Assembly (NCBI RefSeq): GCF_025133575.1 | Contig: NZ_CP104011.1 | Location: 6,022,965 to 6,086,964, forward strand | Direction of reading: 5' to 3' | Source: Pseudomonas sp. GCEP-101 | Lineage (GTDB): Bacteria > Pseudomonadota > Gammaproteobacteria > Pseudomonadales > Pseudomonadaceae | Length of the DNA stretch: 64,000 nt | Shown: positions 16,784 through 24,715 of the stretch, piece after piece | How positions within the stretch are numbered: the stretch's first letter is position 1 | How the letters are laid out: each line of letters opens with the position of its first letter | Made by a program: the position numbers and the translations under genes | The notes under the pieces: generated by a model | Database searches by the model: none | Seen by the model: the letters and a program-made list of their open reading frames with translations, nothing else | Told to the model about the DNA's origin: nothing

Positions 16784-17005
16784 ATGAATAAACGGATGCT
16801 TCCCGCCTTCCTGCTCGCCCTGGGCTTTGGCGTGCTCGCTGGTTGCTCCACTCCGTCCGTCATCACCCTGAACGATGGTCGCGAGATTCAATCCGTCGAC
16901 AAACCCAAGTACGACGAAGAATCCGGCTTCTATGAGTTCGAACAGCTGGATGGCAAAACCGCCCGCGTGAACAAGGATCAGGTACGGACCGTCAAGGACC
17001 TCTGA
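16784..17005 (+). CDS. YgdI/YgdR-family small lipoprotein (DUF903)
   Basis: 73 residues. Signal peptide ending in the lipobox LAGC, so the mature protein is anchored by a lipidated cysteine. The remaining 50 residues match the YgdI/YgdR SH3-like fold: VITLNDGREIQSVDKPKYDEE, then YEFEQLDGKTARVNKDQV. Function unknown across the family. Start chosen for AGGAGA 8 bases upstream and the leader. Preceded by a possible AlgU promoter and followed by a strong terminator, so monocistronic. Confidence 0.88.
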   Translation: MNKRMLPAFLLALGFGVLAGCSTPSVITLNDGREIQSVDKPKYDEESGFYEFEQLDGKTARVNKDQVRTVKDL

Positions 17006-17021
17006 TTCGCCCGGTGGTGAA

Positions 17022-17063
17022 AACGCCCCGCAGGCCTTGATCGGTCTGCGGGGCGTTCGCGTT
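17022..17063 (+). terminator. Terminator after the lipoprotein gene
   Basis: Stem AACGCCCCGCAG (17022-17033) / CTGCGGGGCGTT (17046-17057) with a short T-containing tail. Confidence 0.8.
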
Positions 17064-17108
17064 TTCACGGGGGGCGAAAACTTTTTTCAAATATTTTTCG
17101 CTAACCCC

Positions 17109-17136
17109 TTGTGCATCAAAAGTTTTTCGGTAGAAT
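17109..17136 (+). promoter_or_regulatory. tRNA-Pro promoter
   Basis: TTGTGC (17109-17114), 16-base spacer, TAGAAT (17131-17136); 13 bases then separate it from the first tRNA base. Upstream A/T tracts (AAATATTTTTC) could serve as an UP element. Confidence 0.7.
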
Positions 17137-17149
17137 GCGCGCCATCAAA

Positions 17150-17226
17150 CGGAGCGTAGCGCAGCTTGGTAGCGCGTCTCGTTCGGGACGAGAAGGTCGC
17201 TGGTTCGAATCCAGTCGCTCCGACCA
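17150..17226 (+). tRNA. tRNA-Pro (CGG)
   Basis: 77 bases. Acceptor CGGAGCG (17150-17156) pairs with CGCTCCG (17216-17222), followed by A and an encoded CCA. The anticodon stem TCTCG/CGAGA encloses TTCGGGA, giving anticodon CGG at 17184-17186. The T-loop GTTCGAATC is standard. It has its own promoter and terminator. tRNA 3' ends are common integration sites, but no integrase or att duplication is seen here. Confidence 0.97.
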
Positions 17227-17234
17227 AATCCCGA

Positions 17235-17260
17235 AAAACCCGCCTAACGGCGGGTTTTTT
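17235..17260 (+). terminator. Terminator of tRNA-Pro
   Basis: Hairpin ACCCGCC / GGCGGGT with a TAAC loop followed by TTTTTT. Confidence 0.85.
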
Positions 17261-17299
17261 ATTGCCTGCGATTTTTCCTCCACGAGGAATGCCCGGGCA

Positions 17300-17332
17300 C
17301 AAAAAAGCCCGTCCAGCTGGACGGGCTTTTTC
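17300..17332 (-). terminator. Terminator of the dehydrogenase gene (bidirectional)
   Basis: AAAAAGCCCGTCC / GGACGGGCTTTTT around an AGCT loop. The A-run on one side and T-run on the other let it work both ways between the convergent tRNA and dehydrogenase genes. Confidence 0.85.
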
Positions 17333-17341
17333 ATGGGCGAT

Positions 17342-18217
17342 TCAGAGCTGCCCGGACTTGCGCAATGCCACCTGGGACAGGGCGCTCCAGTCCAGCTCGC
17401 CGTCGCCGTGGGCGATGGCTTCCAGCAGGTTGTCACGCAGGAGACTGGCCAAGGGCAGCGGCACCCGTTGCTCATGCCCGGCCGACAGCGCCAGGCCAAC
17501 GTCCTTGAGCCCCAGCACCAGGCGGAAGCCGGCCGGATCGAAGCGCTGCTCGGCGATCTGCGCCCCGTAGTTGCGGTACACCGGTGCGTTGAACAGGGTG
17601 TTGCCCATGATCTCCATGAACTCGCCCGGCGCGACGCCGTAGGTCTTCACCAGCGCCGCGCTCTCCCCCATCGCCTCGATGGCGCTGGCGATCATGAAGT
17701 TGCCGGCAATCTTCACGGCGACGGCGCGCAGCGGATCGTCCCCCAGCGGCCAGGTCTTCTGCCCCAGCACATCGAGCACCGGCTGCGCCTTGGCGATGGC
17801 GGCCTCGGGGCCGGCCACCAGGATATTCAACTTGCCGGCGGCGGCCACATCGGTGCGACCGAATACCGGCGCGGCGACCAACTCGACGCCCTGCTCGCGG
17901 TGCAGTTCGATCAGTTCGCCGACGAAGGCGGTGGACAGCGTCGCCATGCTCAGGTGCACCAGGCCGGGCTTGGCCGAGGCCAGGGCGCCGCTGTCCAGCA
18001 GCACGGCGCGGGTGGAGTCGTCGTCGGCCAGCATGGAAATCACCAGCTCCACGTCGAACGCCTGGGTGGGGCTGGCGGCAGCGATGGCGCCCAGCTCCAC
18101 CAGCGGTTCGGCGGCCCGGGGCGAACGGTTCCAGACGACCATCTGGTGGCCGGCCTTGATGAGGTTGGTAGCCATGGCGACGCCCATGCCGCCCAGCCCG
18201 AGAAATCCGATCTTCAT
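17342..18217 (-). CDS. NAD(P)-dependent beta-hydroxyacid dehydrogenase family protein
   Basis: 291 residues. The N-terminal Rossmann fold MKIGFLGLGGMGVAMATNL is the 3-hydroxyisobutyrate dehydrogenase signature, and VVWNRSPRA after the second strand favours NADP because of the NR pair. The all-helical C-terminal domain contains the catalytic lysine in VAVKIAGNFMIASA. Members include tartronate semialdehyde and glyoxylate/succinic-semialdehyde reductases; substrate not assignable. The downstream neighbour across 52 bases is a separate gene pair. Confidence 0.88.
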   Translation of the reverse strand: MKIGFLGLGGMGVAMATNLIKAGHQMVVWNRSPRAAEPLVELGAIAAASPTQAFDVELVISMLADDDSTRAVLLDSGALASAKPGLVHLSMATLSTAFVGELIELHREQGVELVAAPVFGRTDVAAAGKLNILVAGPEAAIAKAQPVLDVLGQKTWPLGDDPLRAVAVKIAGNFMIASAIEAMGESAALVKTYGVAPGEFMEIMGNTLFNAPVYRNYGAQIAEQRFDPAGFRLVLGLKDVGLALSAGHEQRVPLPLASLLRDNLLEAIAHGDGELDWSALSQVALRKSGQL

Positions 18218-18269
18218 TGCACAGCGCCTCGCGTCGGTTGATTGAGGAGAGGGAAAGCCGCCGACGGAA

Positions 18270-18533
18270 TCAGCGACTGAGGAAGGTGGCGACCTGTTGC
18301 GCGTCGAACGGCCAATTGAGTTCGGCGCCGGAGTCGCAGCGGCGCAGGACGGGGATGGTCAGGCCATAGCGCTCGACCCATTCCTCGCGGTCGGCGATGT
18401 CCACCAGCTCGACCAGCAGGCCGTGTTCGACGAAGGGCATCAGCACCGCTTCCGCCACCTCGCACAGGTGGCAGCCGAGCGTGCCGAACAACTGGCATTC
18501 CGGCGGCAGGGTGGGTTCCTGGGATGGCGGCAT
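18270..18533 (-). CDS. Glutaredoxin-like thioredoxin-fold protein (DUF836)
   Basis: 87 residues. LFGTLGCHLCEVAE has the CxxC redox pair, followed by VELVDIADREEWVERYGLTIPVL, where the cis-Pro (TIPVL) closes the thioredoxin fold. Probably a small cytosolic thiol-disulfide protein of the glutaredoxin-like family. Start at MPPSQEPTL: it leaves just 4 bases after the stop of the TetR gene, so both are on one transcript. An upstream in-frame Met would overlap tetR. Confidence 0.82.
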   Translation of the reverse strand: MPPSQEPTLPPECQLFGTLGCHLCEVAEAVLMPFVEHGLLVELVDIADREEWVERYGLTIPVLRRCDSGAELNWPFDAQQVATFLSR

Positions 18534-18537
18534 GGAC

Positions 18538-19095
18538 TCAGACTCCCGCGTGCTTGAGCAGTGTGTCGGCCATGGCACGGGCTTCCCGCCCCTGCTGCGC
18601 CGGGCCTTGCATATGCGCCATCACCAGCACGCCTTCAAGCAGGTACTGCAGCTGGCGGGCCAGAGCGTCGGGCTCGGCGACACCCAGGCGCGCCAGCTGC
18701 GCGGCAAAGAAGCGGCCCAGAAAGGCCTTGTGCTCGGCCGCCTGCTGGTGAATGGGGTGTTCGCGGTCATGGAACTCGCCGGCGGCGTGGATGAAGGCGC
18801 AGCCGCAGAAGTCCGGGCTGTCGAGCACCTCCTGCAGACCGTCGAAGATCGCCAGGATCGCCTCGCGCGGCGCAAGGATGCGCTCGGCCACGCTCACGCG
18901 CTCGACCATGCGGGCGTGGCGCTCTTCCAGCGCGGCCATGATCAGCTCGTCCTTGGATTTGAAGTGCTTGTACAGCGTCATCTTCGCCACGCCCGATTCG
19001 GCGAGGATGCGGTCGATGCCGGTGGCGTGGTAGCCCTCGCGGTAGAACAGATCCTGGGCGGTGGTGAGCAGCAGCTCGCGTTTGCTGGATGCCAT
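18538..19095 (-). CDS. TetR-family repressor
   Basis: 185 residues. The N-terminal HTH (about 8-55) reads RELLLTTAQDLFYREGYHATGIDRILAESGVAKMTLYKHFKSKDEL, here cited only to mark the classic TetR HTH; the rest is the ligand/dimer domain. Start at MASSKREL with GGAGGT ideally placed; the open frame runs further upstream without family sequence. Divergent from a glutathione transferase gene, whose promoter holds a palindrome, so it likely represses that gene and itself. Ligand probably an electrophile. Confidence 0.93.
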   Translation of the reverse strand: MASSKRELLLTTAQDLFYREGYHATGIDRILAESGVAKMTLYKHFKSKDELIMAALEERHARMVERVSVAERILAPREAILAIFDGLQEVLDSPDFCGCAFIHAAGEFHDREHPIHQQAAEHKAFLGRFFAAQLARLGVAEPDALARQLQYLLEGVLVMAHMQGPAQQGREARAMADTLLKHAGV

Positions 19096-19200
19096 GGCAT
19101 TACCTCCTGGCCGGACATTATGCGCGAGGCTCGGCCCCCATGGGGAGCGCACCCGTTGCCGGAAGCGCAGCGCGACTGCGCAAGGGGACACGCATTTCGC

Positions 19201-19230
19201 TTGAACTATACAGACCTGTCTGTCTATTAT
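19201..19230 (+). promoter_or_regulatory. GST promoter with embedded TetR operator
   Basis: TTGAAC (19201-19206) and TATTAT (19225-19230), spacer 18. The palindrome ACAGAC-CT-GTCTGT (19210-19223) lies entirely in the spacer, where repressor binding would block RNA polymerase. The AGACCTGTCT core resembles operators of NemR-like TetR repressors. Confidence 0.65.
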
Positions 19231-19269
19231 CTACACCGTCGTCCCCACCACACCGCACAGGGCTTCGCC

Positions 19270-19866
19270 ATGAAACTCCACGACGTCGCGCTTTCCGGCA
19301 ATTGCTACAAGGTTCGTCTGTTCCTCGGGCTCATCGGCCAGAAGGCCGAGCTGGTTCCCGTCGACCTGATGGGCGGCGCGCACAAGCGTCCGGCCTTCCT
19401 CGCCATCAACCCGCGCGGCCAGGTGCCGGCGCTCGAGGATGGCGAGCTGCGCCTGGGCGATTCCCACGCCATTCTGGTCTACCTCGCTCTTCGTTACGCC
19501 GAGCCACACTGGAACCCGCAGGACGCGGTCACCCAGGGGCGCATCGCCAACTGGCTGAGCTTCTCGGCCAACGAGGTGCAACATGGCCTGGCGCAGACGC
19601 GGGTGATCCAGCTGTTCAAGCGCCCCGGCGACTTGCCCGCCGCCCAGGCCAAGGGTCGGCACGCGCTGGAACTGCTCGACGCCACGCTGGCCGACCATCG
19701 CTGGCTGGCGCAAACGGACGAGCCGAGCATCGCCGACATCGCCGTCTACCCCTACGTCGCCCTTGCCAGCGAAGGCGGCCTGGAGCCCTCGGGCTATCCC
19801 TACGTGCAGGATTGGCTGGGCCGCATACGCGCCCTGCCCGGCTATATCGCGCAGCCTGCCTTCTGA
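19270..19866 (+). CDS. Glutathione S-transferase family protein
   Basis: 198 residues. The N-terminal thioredoxin-like domain (1-80) has LSGNCYKVRLFLGLIG, where a Ser or Cys stands at the catalytic spot, NPRGQVPALEDG (cis-Pro) and DSHAILVYLA (glutathione gamma-Glu binding). The C-terminal helical domain includes EPSIADIAVYPYVA, the conserved N-cap motif. Likely conjugates glutathione to electrophiles. Start: the ATG that begins the GST fold. Controlled by the divergent TetR repressor. Confidence 0.9.
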   Translation: MKLHDVALSGNCYKVRLFLGLIGQKAELVPVDLMGGAHKRPAFLAINPRGQVPALEDGELRLGDSHAILVYLALRYAEPHWNPQDAVTQGRIANWLSFSANEVQHGLAQTRVIQLFKRPGDLPAAQAKGRHALELLDATLADHRWLAQTDEPSIADIAVYPYVALASEGGLEPSGYPYVQDWLGRIRALPGYIAQPAF

Positions 19867-19933
19867 TTTCGCGTTATCCGCGCCGCCGCCCCGGCGACGG
19901 CGCCTTCATCCGCTCCACGAAAAGGAAATTTCG

Positions 19934-20800
19934 ATGCGCCTGCTATCTCTTCTGCTGGCCGGGCTGTTCGCCGTCACCGGCCTGACCGCCCACGCTGCCG
20001 ACTTGCGTTTTTCGCTGATCCGCACCTCGGGCATCACCACCCTGGACGCGTTTACCGTGGCGGGCGGCGACTGGACCCAGAAGGTCCCGATGAACCACAC
20101 CGCCGTGCTGGTCCAGCACCATGCCGCCACCTTCCTGTTCGACACCGGGCTGGGCAGCCAGGCGGATGCGCAGTTCAAGCAGGACATGCCCTGGTGGGAC
20201 AAGCCACTGTTCCGCTACGACGGCCTGAAACCCGCCCGCGACCAGTTGCAGGGCAGCGGCATTTCCATCGATCGCATCATCCTTTCCCACGCTCACTGGG
20301 ACCACGCCTCGGCCCTGTCGGACTTTCCCGACGTTCCGGTCTGGGCGACCTATGACGAGATCAACTACGCCCATATCGCCCAACCGCCGGCGGTCTTTCC
20401 CAGCCAGTTCCGCCATCCGGTGAAGTGGGTGCCCTTCCAGTTCGACTCCGGCCCCTTCCTCAGTTACGACCGCAGTCTCGACCTGTTCGGCGACGGCAGC
20501 CTGGTGCTGGTGCCCATGGCCGGCCATACGCCCGGCGCGGTGGGCCTGTTCATCACCCTGGATGACGGGCGGCGGTTCTTCTTCAGTGGCGACACCACGT
20601 GGCGCCTGTCCGGCTTCACCGGGCCGCACGAGAAGTTCTGGATCAGCCGCAACATGGTGGACAACAACCGCGAGCAGACCCTCGCCGAAGTGGCCCGCGT
20701 GCACGAGTTGATGCGTGCCTACCCGAACCTCACGGTCATCCCCGCCCACGACGCCCAGGTGCAGGACAAACTCGGCTATTACCCGCGCTGGATCCAGTAG
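19934..20800 (+). CDS. Secreted metallo-beta-lactamase-fold hydrolase
   Basis: 288 residues with a signal peptide (to about AHA-AD). The metal motif HxHxDH appears as LSHAHWDHAS; further ligands are the His in MAGHTPGAV, the Asp in FSGDTTW and the final His in VIPAHDAQ. This is the full dinuclear site of the family that includes lactonases and quorum-quenching AHL lactonases. The signal peptide suggests a periplasmic or exported enzyme. Substrate unknown. A purine-rich AAAAGGAAAT precedes the ATG. It follows the GST gene by 67 bases and may be co-transcribed. Confidence 0.85.
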   Translation: MRLLSLLLAGLFAVTGLTAHAADLRFSLIRTSGITTLDAFTVAGGDWTQKVPMNHTAVLVQHHAATFLFDTGLGSQADAQFKQDMPWWDKPLFRYDGLKPARDQLQGSGISIDRIILSHAHWDHASALSDFPDVPVWATYDEINYAHIAQPPAVFPSQFRHPVKWVPFQFDSGPFLSYDRSLDLFGDGSLVLVPMAGHTPGAVGLFITLDDGRRFFFSGDTTWRLSGFTGPHEKFWISRNMVDNNREQTLAEVARVHELMRAYPNLTVIPAHDAQVQDKLGYYPRWIQ

Positions 20801-20976
20801 GAGCCACGCCAGTCGCCACTCAGCGCTTCATTAGCCAGCTTACTAATCAGCGACTAAGGTCTAAGAGTCGTCAACATTCGGTAATGATTTAGTAGATAGG
20901 CTGTAACAGATCGACATGCCGGCCTGATCCAACCGGCATCACCGAACTGCCCCAAGCGCTCGAGGAGACAATAACA

Positions 20977-22248
20977 ATGAGCAAGACCCCGATCGCCCGT
21001 GCCGTGGCTTTGTCCACGCTGGGTACCAGCTTTATCCTTCCCACACTGGCCCACGCCGACTTCATCAAGGACAGCAAGGCCAGCGTCGAACTGCGTAACT
21101 TCTATTTCAACCGCGACTTCCGCCAGGACAGTCCTGCCCCTGCCCAGAACAAGGCCGAGGAATGGGCCCAGGGTTTCATTCTCAAATACGAATCGGGCTA
21201 CACCGACGGCACCATCGGTGTCGGCGTCGACGCCCTGGGCACCCTGGGCCTGAAGCTCGATTCCTCGCCTGACCGCAGCGGCACCGGCCTGCTGCAACGC
21301 TCTTCCAGCGACAAGCGCGCCGAGGACAGCTACGGCGACCTGGGCGTCACCGCCAAGCTGCGTGCGTCCAAGACCACCCTCAAGGGCGGCACCCTGATGC
21401 CGAAAATGCCGGTGGTGCAGTTCAACGACACCCGCCTGATGCCGCAGACCTTCAGTGGCTTCGCCCTGAACTCTGCCGAACTCGATGGCCTGACGGTGGA
21501 CGGCGGCCGCCTCTACCAGGTGAACCAGCGCGATTCCTCGGACTACGAGGACATGACCATCACCGGCGGCGGCAAGCGCAACATCAAGCTCGGCGATAGC
21601 CTGACTTCCAACAAGTTCCTGTTCGGCGGCCTCACCTACAAGTGGACCGACAGCCTGAGCACCAGCTACCACTACGGCGGTCTGGAAGACATCTACAAGC
21701 AGCACTACCTGGGCCTGATCCACGTGCTGCCGATCGCCGACAAGCAATCGCTGAAATCCGACATCCGCTGGGCCAAGTCCGATGACGACGGCGGCAGCAA
21801 CATTGACAACAAGGCGCTGAACGCCATGTTCACCTATGCCCTGGGCTACCACGCCTTCGGCGTCGGCTACCAGAAGATGAGCGGCGACACCGGATTTGCC
21901 TACATCAACGGTACCGACCCCTACCTGGTGAACTACATCCAGATCGGCGACTTCGCCAACAAGGACGAGAAGTCCTGGCAGGCGCGCTACGACTACAACT
22001 TCGCCGGCCTCGGCATTCCCGGCCTGACCTTCATGACCCGCTACGTGAAGGGCGACAACATCGACCTGATCACCACCGATGGCGAAGGCAAGGAATGGGA
22101 ACGCGACACCGACATCGCCTACGTCTTCCAGGACGGCCCGCTGAAGAACCTGGGCGTGAAGTGGCGTAACGCGACCATGCGCACCAACTACACCAACGAC
22201 TATGACGAGAACCGTCTGATCGTCAGCTACACCATGCCTCTCTGGTAA
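20977..22248 (+). CDS. OprD-family outer-membrane porin (OpdQ-like)
   Basis: 423 residues. A signal peptide ends at LAHA-DF and the first mature strands read ASVELRNFYFNRDF, the typical OprD opening. The rest alternates hydrophobic beta strands and Gly/Asp-rich loops, and the protein ends in an aromatic residue (MPLW) as outer-membrane barrels do. OprD porins are 18-stranded monomers that import small acidic or basic nutrients. Substrate uncertain; by position it matches opdQ of PAO1. Terminated by a strong hairpin. Confidence 0.92.
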   Translation: MSKTPIARAVALSTLGTSFILPTLAHADFIKDSKASVELRNFYFNRDFRQDSPAPAQNKAEEWAQGFILKYESGYTDGTIGVGVDALGTLGLKLDSSPDRSGTGLLQRSSSDKRAEDSYGDLGVTAKLRASKTTLKGGTLMPKMPVVQFNDTRLMPQTFSGFALNSAELDGLTVDGGRLYQVNQRDSSDYEDMTITGGGKRNIKLGDSLTSNKFLFGGLTYKWTDSLSTSYHYGGLEDIYKQHYLGLIHVLPIADKQSLKSDIRWAKSDDDGGSNIDNKALNAMFTYALGYHAFGVGYQKMSGDTGFAYINGTDPYLVNYIQIGDFANKDEKSWQARYDYNFAGLGIPGLTFMTRYVKGDNIDLITTDGEGKEWERDTDIAYVFQDGPLKNLGVKWRNATMRTNYTNDYDENRLIVSYTMPLW

Positions 22249-22263
22249 CCCTGGCAGCGAAAC

Positions 22264-22296
22264 GAAAAAGCCCGGCATCTGCCGGGCTTTTTTTGC
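22264..22296 (+). terminator. Terminator of the porin gene
   Basis: AAAAAGCCCGGCA / TGCCGGGCTTTTTTT, a strong rho-independent hairpin. Bidirectional for the convergent ammonium transporter gene. Confidence 0.9.
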
Positions 22297-22301
22297 TCTG
22301 C

Positions 22302-22378
22302 GTAGGAACGAGCTTGCTCGCGAACCGCCTGATGCCGTTGCTGCCCGTGAGACTGTTCGCGAGCACGCTCGCTCCTAC
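22302..22378. repeat. REP pair, tail to tail
   Basis: GTAGGAACGAGCTTGCTCGCGAACC and its counterpart GTTCGCGAGCACGCTCGCTCC, one mismatch each from the master sequence, between the terminator and the end of amt. Confidence 0.85.
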
Positions 22379-22389
22379 GGCCTTGCGTC

Positions 22390-23598
22390 CTAGTCCTGGC
22401 TGAGCGCCCCGATCTTGTGGATCGACAGGTCCGCGCCGTAGTACTCCTCTTCCTTCGTCAGGCGGATGCCCACCGCGGACTTCACCAGGCCGTACACCAG
22501 CAGGCCGCCAGCGAAGGCCACCACCACACCCAGCAGCGTGCCGATCGCCTGGCTGGCCAGGCTGACCCCACCCAGGCCGCCCAGCGCCTGCTGGCCGAAG
22601 ATGCCACAAGCGATGCCGCCCCAGGCGCCGCACAGGCCGTGCAGCGGCCAGACGCCGAGCACATCGTCGATCTTCCAGCGCACCTGGGTCGCGGTGAAGG
22701 CCCAGACGAACAGCGCACCGGCCACCATGCCGGTGGCCAGCGCGCCAACCGGATGCATCAGGTCGGAACCGGCGCAGACCGCCACCAGCCCAGCCAACGG
22801 GCCGTTATGCAGGAAGCCCGGGTCATTGCGCCCCACCAGCAACGAAGCCACGGTGCCGCCGACCATCGCCAGCAGCGAGTTCACCGCCACCAGCCCGCTG
22901 GCGCCGGCCAGGGACTGCGCGCTCATCACGTTGAAGCCGAACCAGCCGACGATGAGGATCCACGAACCCGCCGCGAGGAACGGAATGTTCGACGGGGCGA
23001 AAGCCACCAGCCTGCCCTCGCGATAACGGCCATTGCGCTGCCCGAGCAGGACGACCGCCGCCAGCGCCAGCCAGCCGCCAAAGGCGTGCACCACCACGGA
23101 GCCGGCGAAATCATGGAAGGACGCGCCGAATTCGGCTTTCAGCCAACTCTGCAAGCCGAAATTGCCGTTCCAGATCAGCCCCTCGAAGAAGGGATAGACG
23201 AAGGCCACGATCAACGCCGTGGCGCACAACTGCGGGCCGAACTTCGCACGCTCGGCGATGCCGCCGGAAATGATCGCGGGAATCGCCGCGGCGAAGGTCA
23301 ACAGGAAGAAGAACTTCACCAGCGCGTAGCCGTTCTCATGCGCCAGGGTCGCCGCCGGCTGCAGGAAAGTGACGCCGTAGGCGATCCAGTAGCCGATGAA
23401 GAAGTAGGCCAGGGTCGAAATGGCGAAGTCCGACAGAATCTTCGACAGGGCATTCACCTGGTTTTTCAGGCGCACCGTCCCCACTTCCAGGAACGCAAAG
23501 CCCGCGTGCATGGCCAGGACCATGACCGCGCCGATCAGGAGGAACAGCGTGTTGGAGCCGTGGACCAGCGTCTCTACGGCACTATTGAGGTTTTCCAT
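22390..23598 (-). CDS. Ammonium transporter (Amt/Mep/Rh family)
   Basis: 402 residues, about eleven hydrophobic helices. The first helix carries FAFLEVGTVRLKN and the pore residues appear as FHDFAGSVVVHAFGG (first pore His and conserved Asp) and WPLHGLCGAWGG (second pore His). No signal peptide. The short C-tail (KEEEYYGADLSIHKIGA) is the segment that GlnK contacts in AmtB. No glnK lies next to it, unlike the usual glnK-amtB pair. It is probably a second Amt with its own regulation. Confidence 0.93.
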   Translation of the reverse strand: MENLNSAVETLVHGSNTLFLLIGAVMVLAMHAGFAFLEVGTVRLKNQVNALSKILSDFAISTLAYFFIGYWIAYGVTFLQPAATLAHENGYALVKFFFLLTFAAAIPAIISGGIAERAKFGPQLCATALIVAFVYPFFEGLIWNGNFGLQSWLKAEFGASFHDFAGSVVVHAFGGWLALAAVVLLGQRNGRYREGRLVAFAPSNIPFLAAGSWILIVGWFGFNVMSAQSLAGASGLVAVNSLLAMVGGTVASLLVGRNDPGFLHNGPLAGLVAVCAGSDLMHPVGALATGMVAGALFVWAFTATQVRWKIDDVLGVWPLHGLCGAWGGIACGIFGQQALGGLGGVSLASQAIGTLLGVVVAFAGGLLVYGLVKSAVGIRLTKEEEYYGADLSIHKIGALSQD

Positions 23599-24001
23599 CG
23601 CTACAGGCAGCCCCGGAGGTCAAGGGGAAAGCACCAAAACGGCTCGCGACGCCCCTCGACGCACCACACTGAAGCAGTGGCGCACCAGGCAGGCGCCGAG
23701 CGCTGATCCAGATTGGCCCACGGGCCATCCGAACGGCGTCGCAATTTCTTGTACTTCCTTATGTTTTTCAGTGGTTTGAGCGTCGGTTCCCGGGCTTTGG
23801 CAGCACCGGAAACGCCCCGCCATGGGGCGCTCCGCTCTCCATGCGCACCAGGGAAATGCAAGCGGCATACCACCGGCGAAACAATCAACGACTAGGCTTT
23901 CACTCGCACGGCAAAGCGGCTGCGCCGCGAATTTATGAGAAACTTTCCAGCCACCCCGGGGCTCGAAATCTAGGAACCTCAACCCGCACAAGGAGCATCA
24001 C
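23599..24001. other. Divergent intergenic region amt / DUF883
   Basis: About 400 bases with no gene. CACTG-AAG-CAGTG (23667-23679) is a perfect 5-base inverted repeat flanked by GCACC motifs upstream of amt, and an AAGGAGCATC ribosome site precedes the DUF883 start. I did not find a clean sigma54 -24/-12 box. Confidence 0.5.
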
Positions 24002-24319
24002 ATGCCTCGCAAGACCGCAGTGAACGCCGCCAAGGATGAACTCCTGGCCGAATTCCAGGCCCTCGTCAGCGACACCGAGAAACTCCTGCAAAGCTCCGCC
24101 GAGCTGGCCGGCGCTGAAGCCGACCAGATGCGCGAGCAGATCCACGAAAGCCTCAAGCGCGCCCGCGACGCCATCTACTCCACCAAGGATTCCGTGCGCG
24201 ACCAGGGCAAAGCCGCCGTGGATGCCACCGAAGACTACGTGGGCGATCACCCGTGGCAGGCCGTTGGCATTGCCGCCGGCGTCGGCTTCCTCCTCGGCCT
24301 GCTGGTCAGCCGGCGCTGA
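24002..24319 (+). CDS. DUF883 (ElaB/YqjD-like) inner-membrane ribosome-associated protein
   Basis: 105 residues. A charged helical part (about 1-75: KDELLAEFQALVSDTEKLLQ, AEADQMREQIHESLKRARDA) leads to a C-terminal hydrophobic helix with WQAVGIAAGVGFLLGLLVSRR, a tail anchor. Family members dock on inactive ribosomes at the membrane in stationary phase. Starts the trio DUF883, YqjE-like, third small protein. RBS AAGGAG. Confidence 0.92.
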   Translation: MPRKTAVNAAKDELLAEFQALVSDTEKLLQSSAELAGAEADQMREQIHESLKRARDAIYSTKDSVRDQGKAAVDATEDYVGDHPWQAVGIAAGVGFLLGLLVSRR

Positions 24320-24322
24320 TTC

Positions 24323-24715
24323 ATGAGCGACGCCATGGATGCCGGGCCGAAGACCTCGGCCAACTCCCCTTCCCCGCGGCGCTTCGGCGCCGCGATCCTC
24401 GGCCTGCTGCATGGGCACGTCGAACTGCTCGGCATCGAGTTGCAGGAGCAGAAGACCCGCGGTGTGCAGATGCTGCTCATGGCCGGCCTGGCCCTGGTGT
24501 TCGCCCTGCTTCTGCTGGTGGCGCTGTCGGTACTGGTATTGATCCTGTTCTGGGACAGCTACCGCGTGCAGGCCGCTATCGGGCTGTGCCTCTTTTACGT
24601 GTGCGGCAGCCTGGTCTGCGCCTGGCGACTGCACCTGCTGGTCAGCGACGAAAGCTCGCCATTCAGCGCCACGCTGGAAGAACTGGCCCGCGACCGGGAG
24701 CGACTGTTGCCATGA
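24323..24715 (+). CDS. YqjE / phage-holin-family membrane protein
   Basis: 130 residues with two transmembrane helices (LLMAGLALVFALLLLVALSV and AAIGLCLFYVCGSLVCAWRL). N-terminal segment is Pro/Ser-rich, and an amphipathic charged stretch precedes the first helix. This is the PF07332 family that accompanies DUF883 proteins in many proteobacteria. Starts 4 bases after the previous stop, so translationally linked. Confidence 0.85.
   Translation: MSDAMDAGPKTSANSPSPRRFGAAILGLLHGHVELLGIELQEQKTRGVQMLLMAGLALVFALLLLVALSVLVLILFWDSYRVQAAIGLCLFYVCGSLVCAWRLHLLVSDESSPFSATLEELARDRERLLP

Noticed and set aside
17150-17226. tRNA-Pro as an integration site
   Set aside because: No integrase, direct repeat of its 3' end or composition change was seen next to it.
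23641-23700. NtrC sites upstream of amt
   Set aside because: GCACC motifs are present but the spacing (13 bases between half-sites) does not fit TGCAC-N5-GTGCA.
23601-23888. 95-codon frame upstream of amt
   Set aside because: Cys/Trp/Arg-rich sequence with no Shine-Dalgarno, overlapping the amt promoter region.
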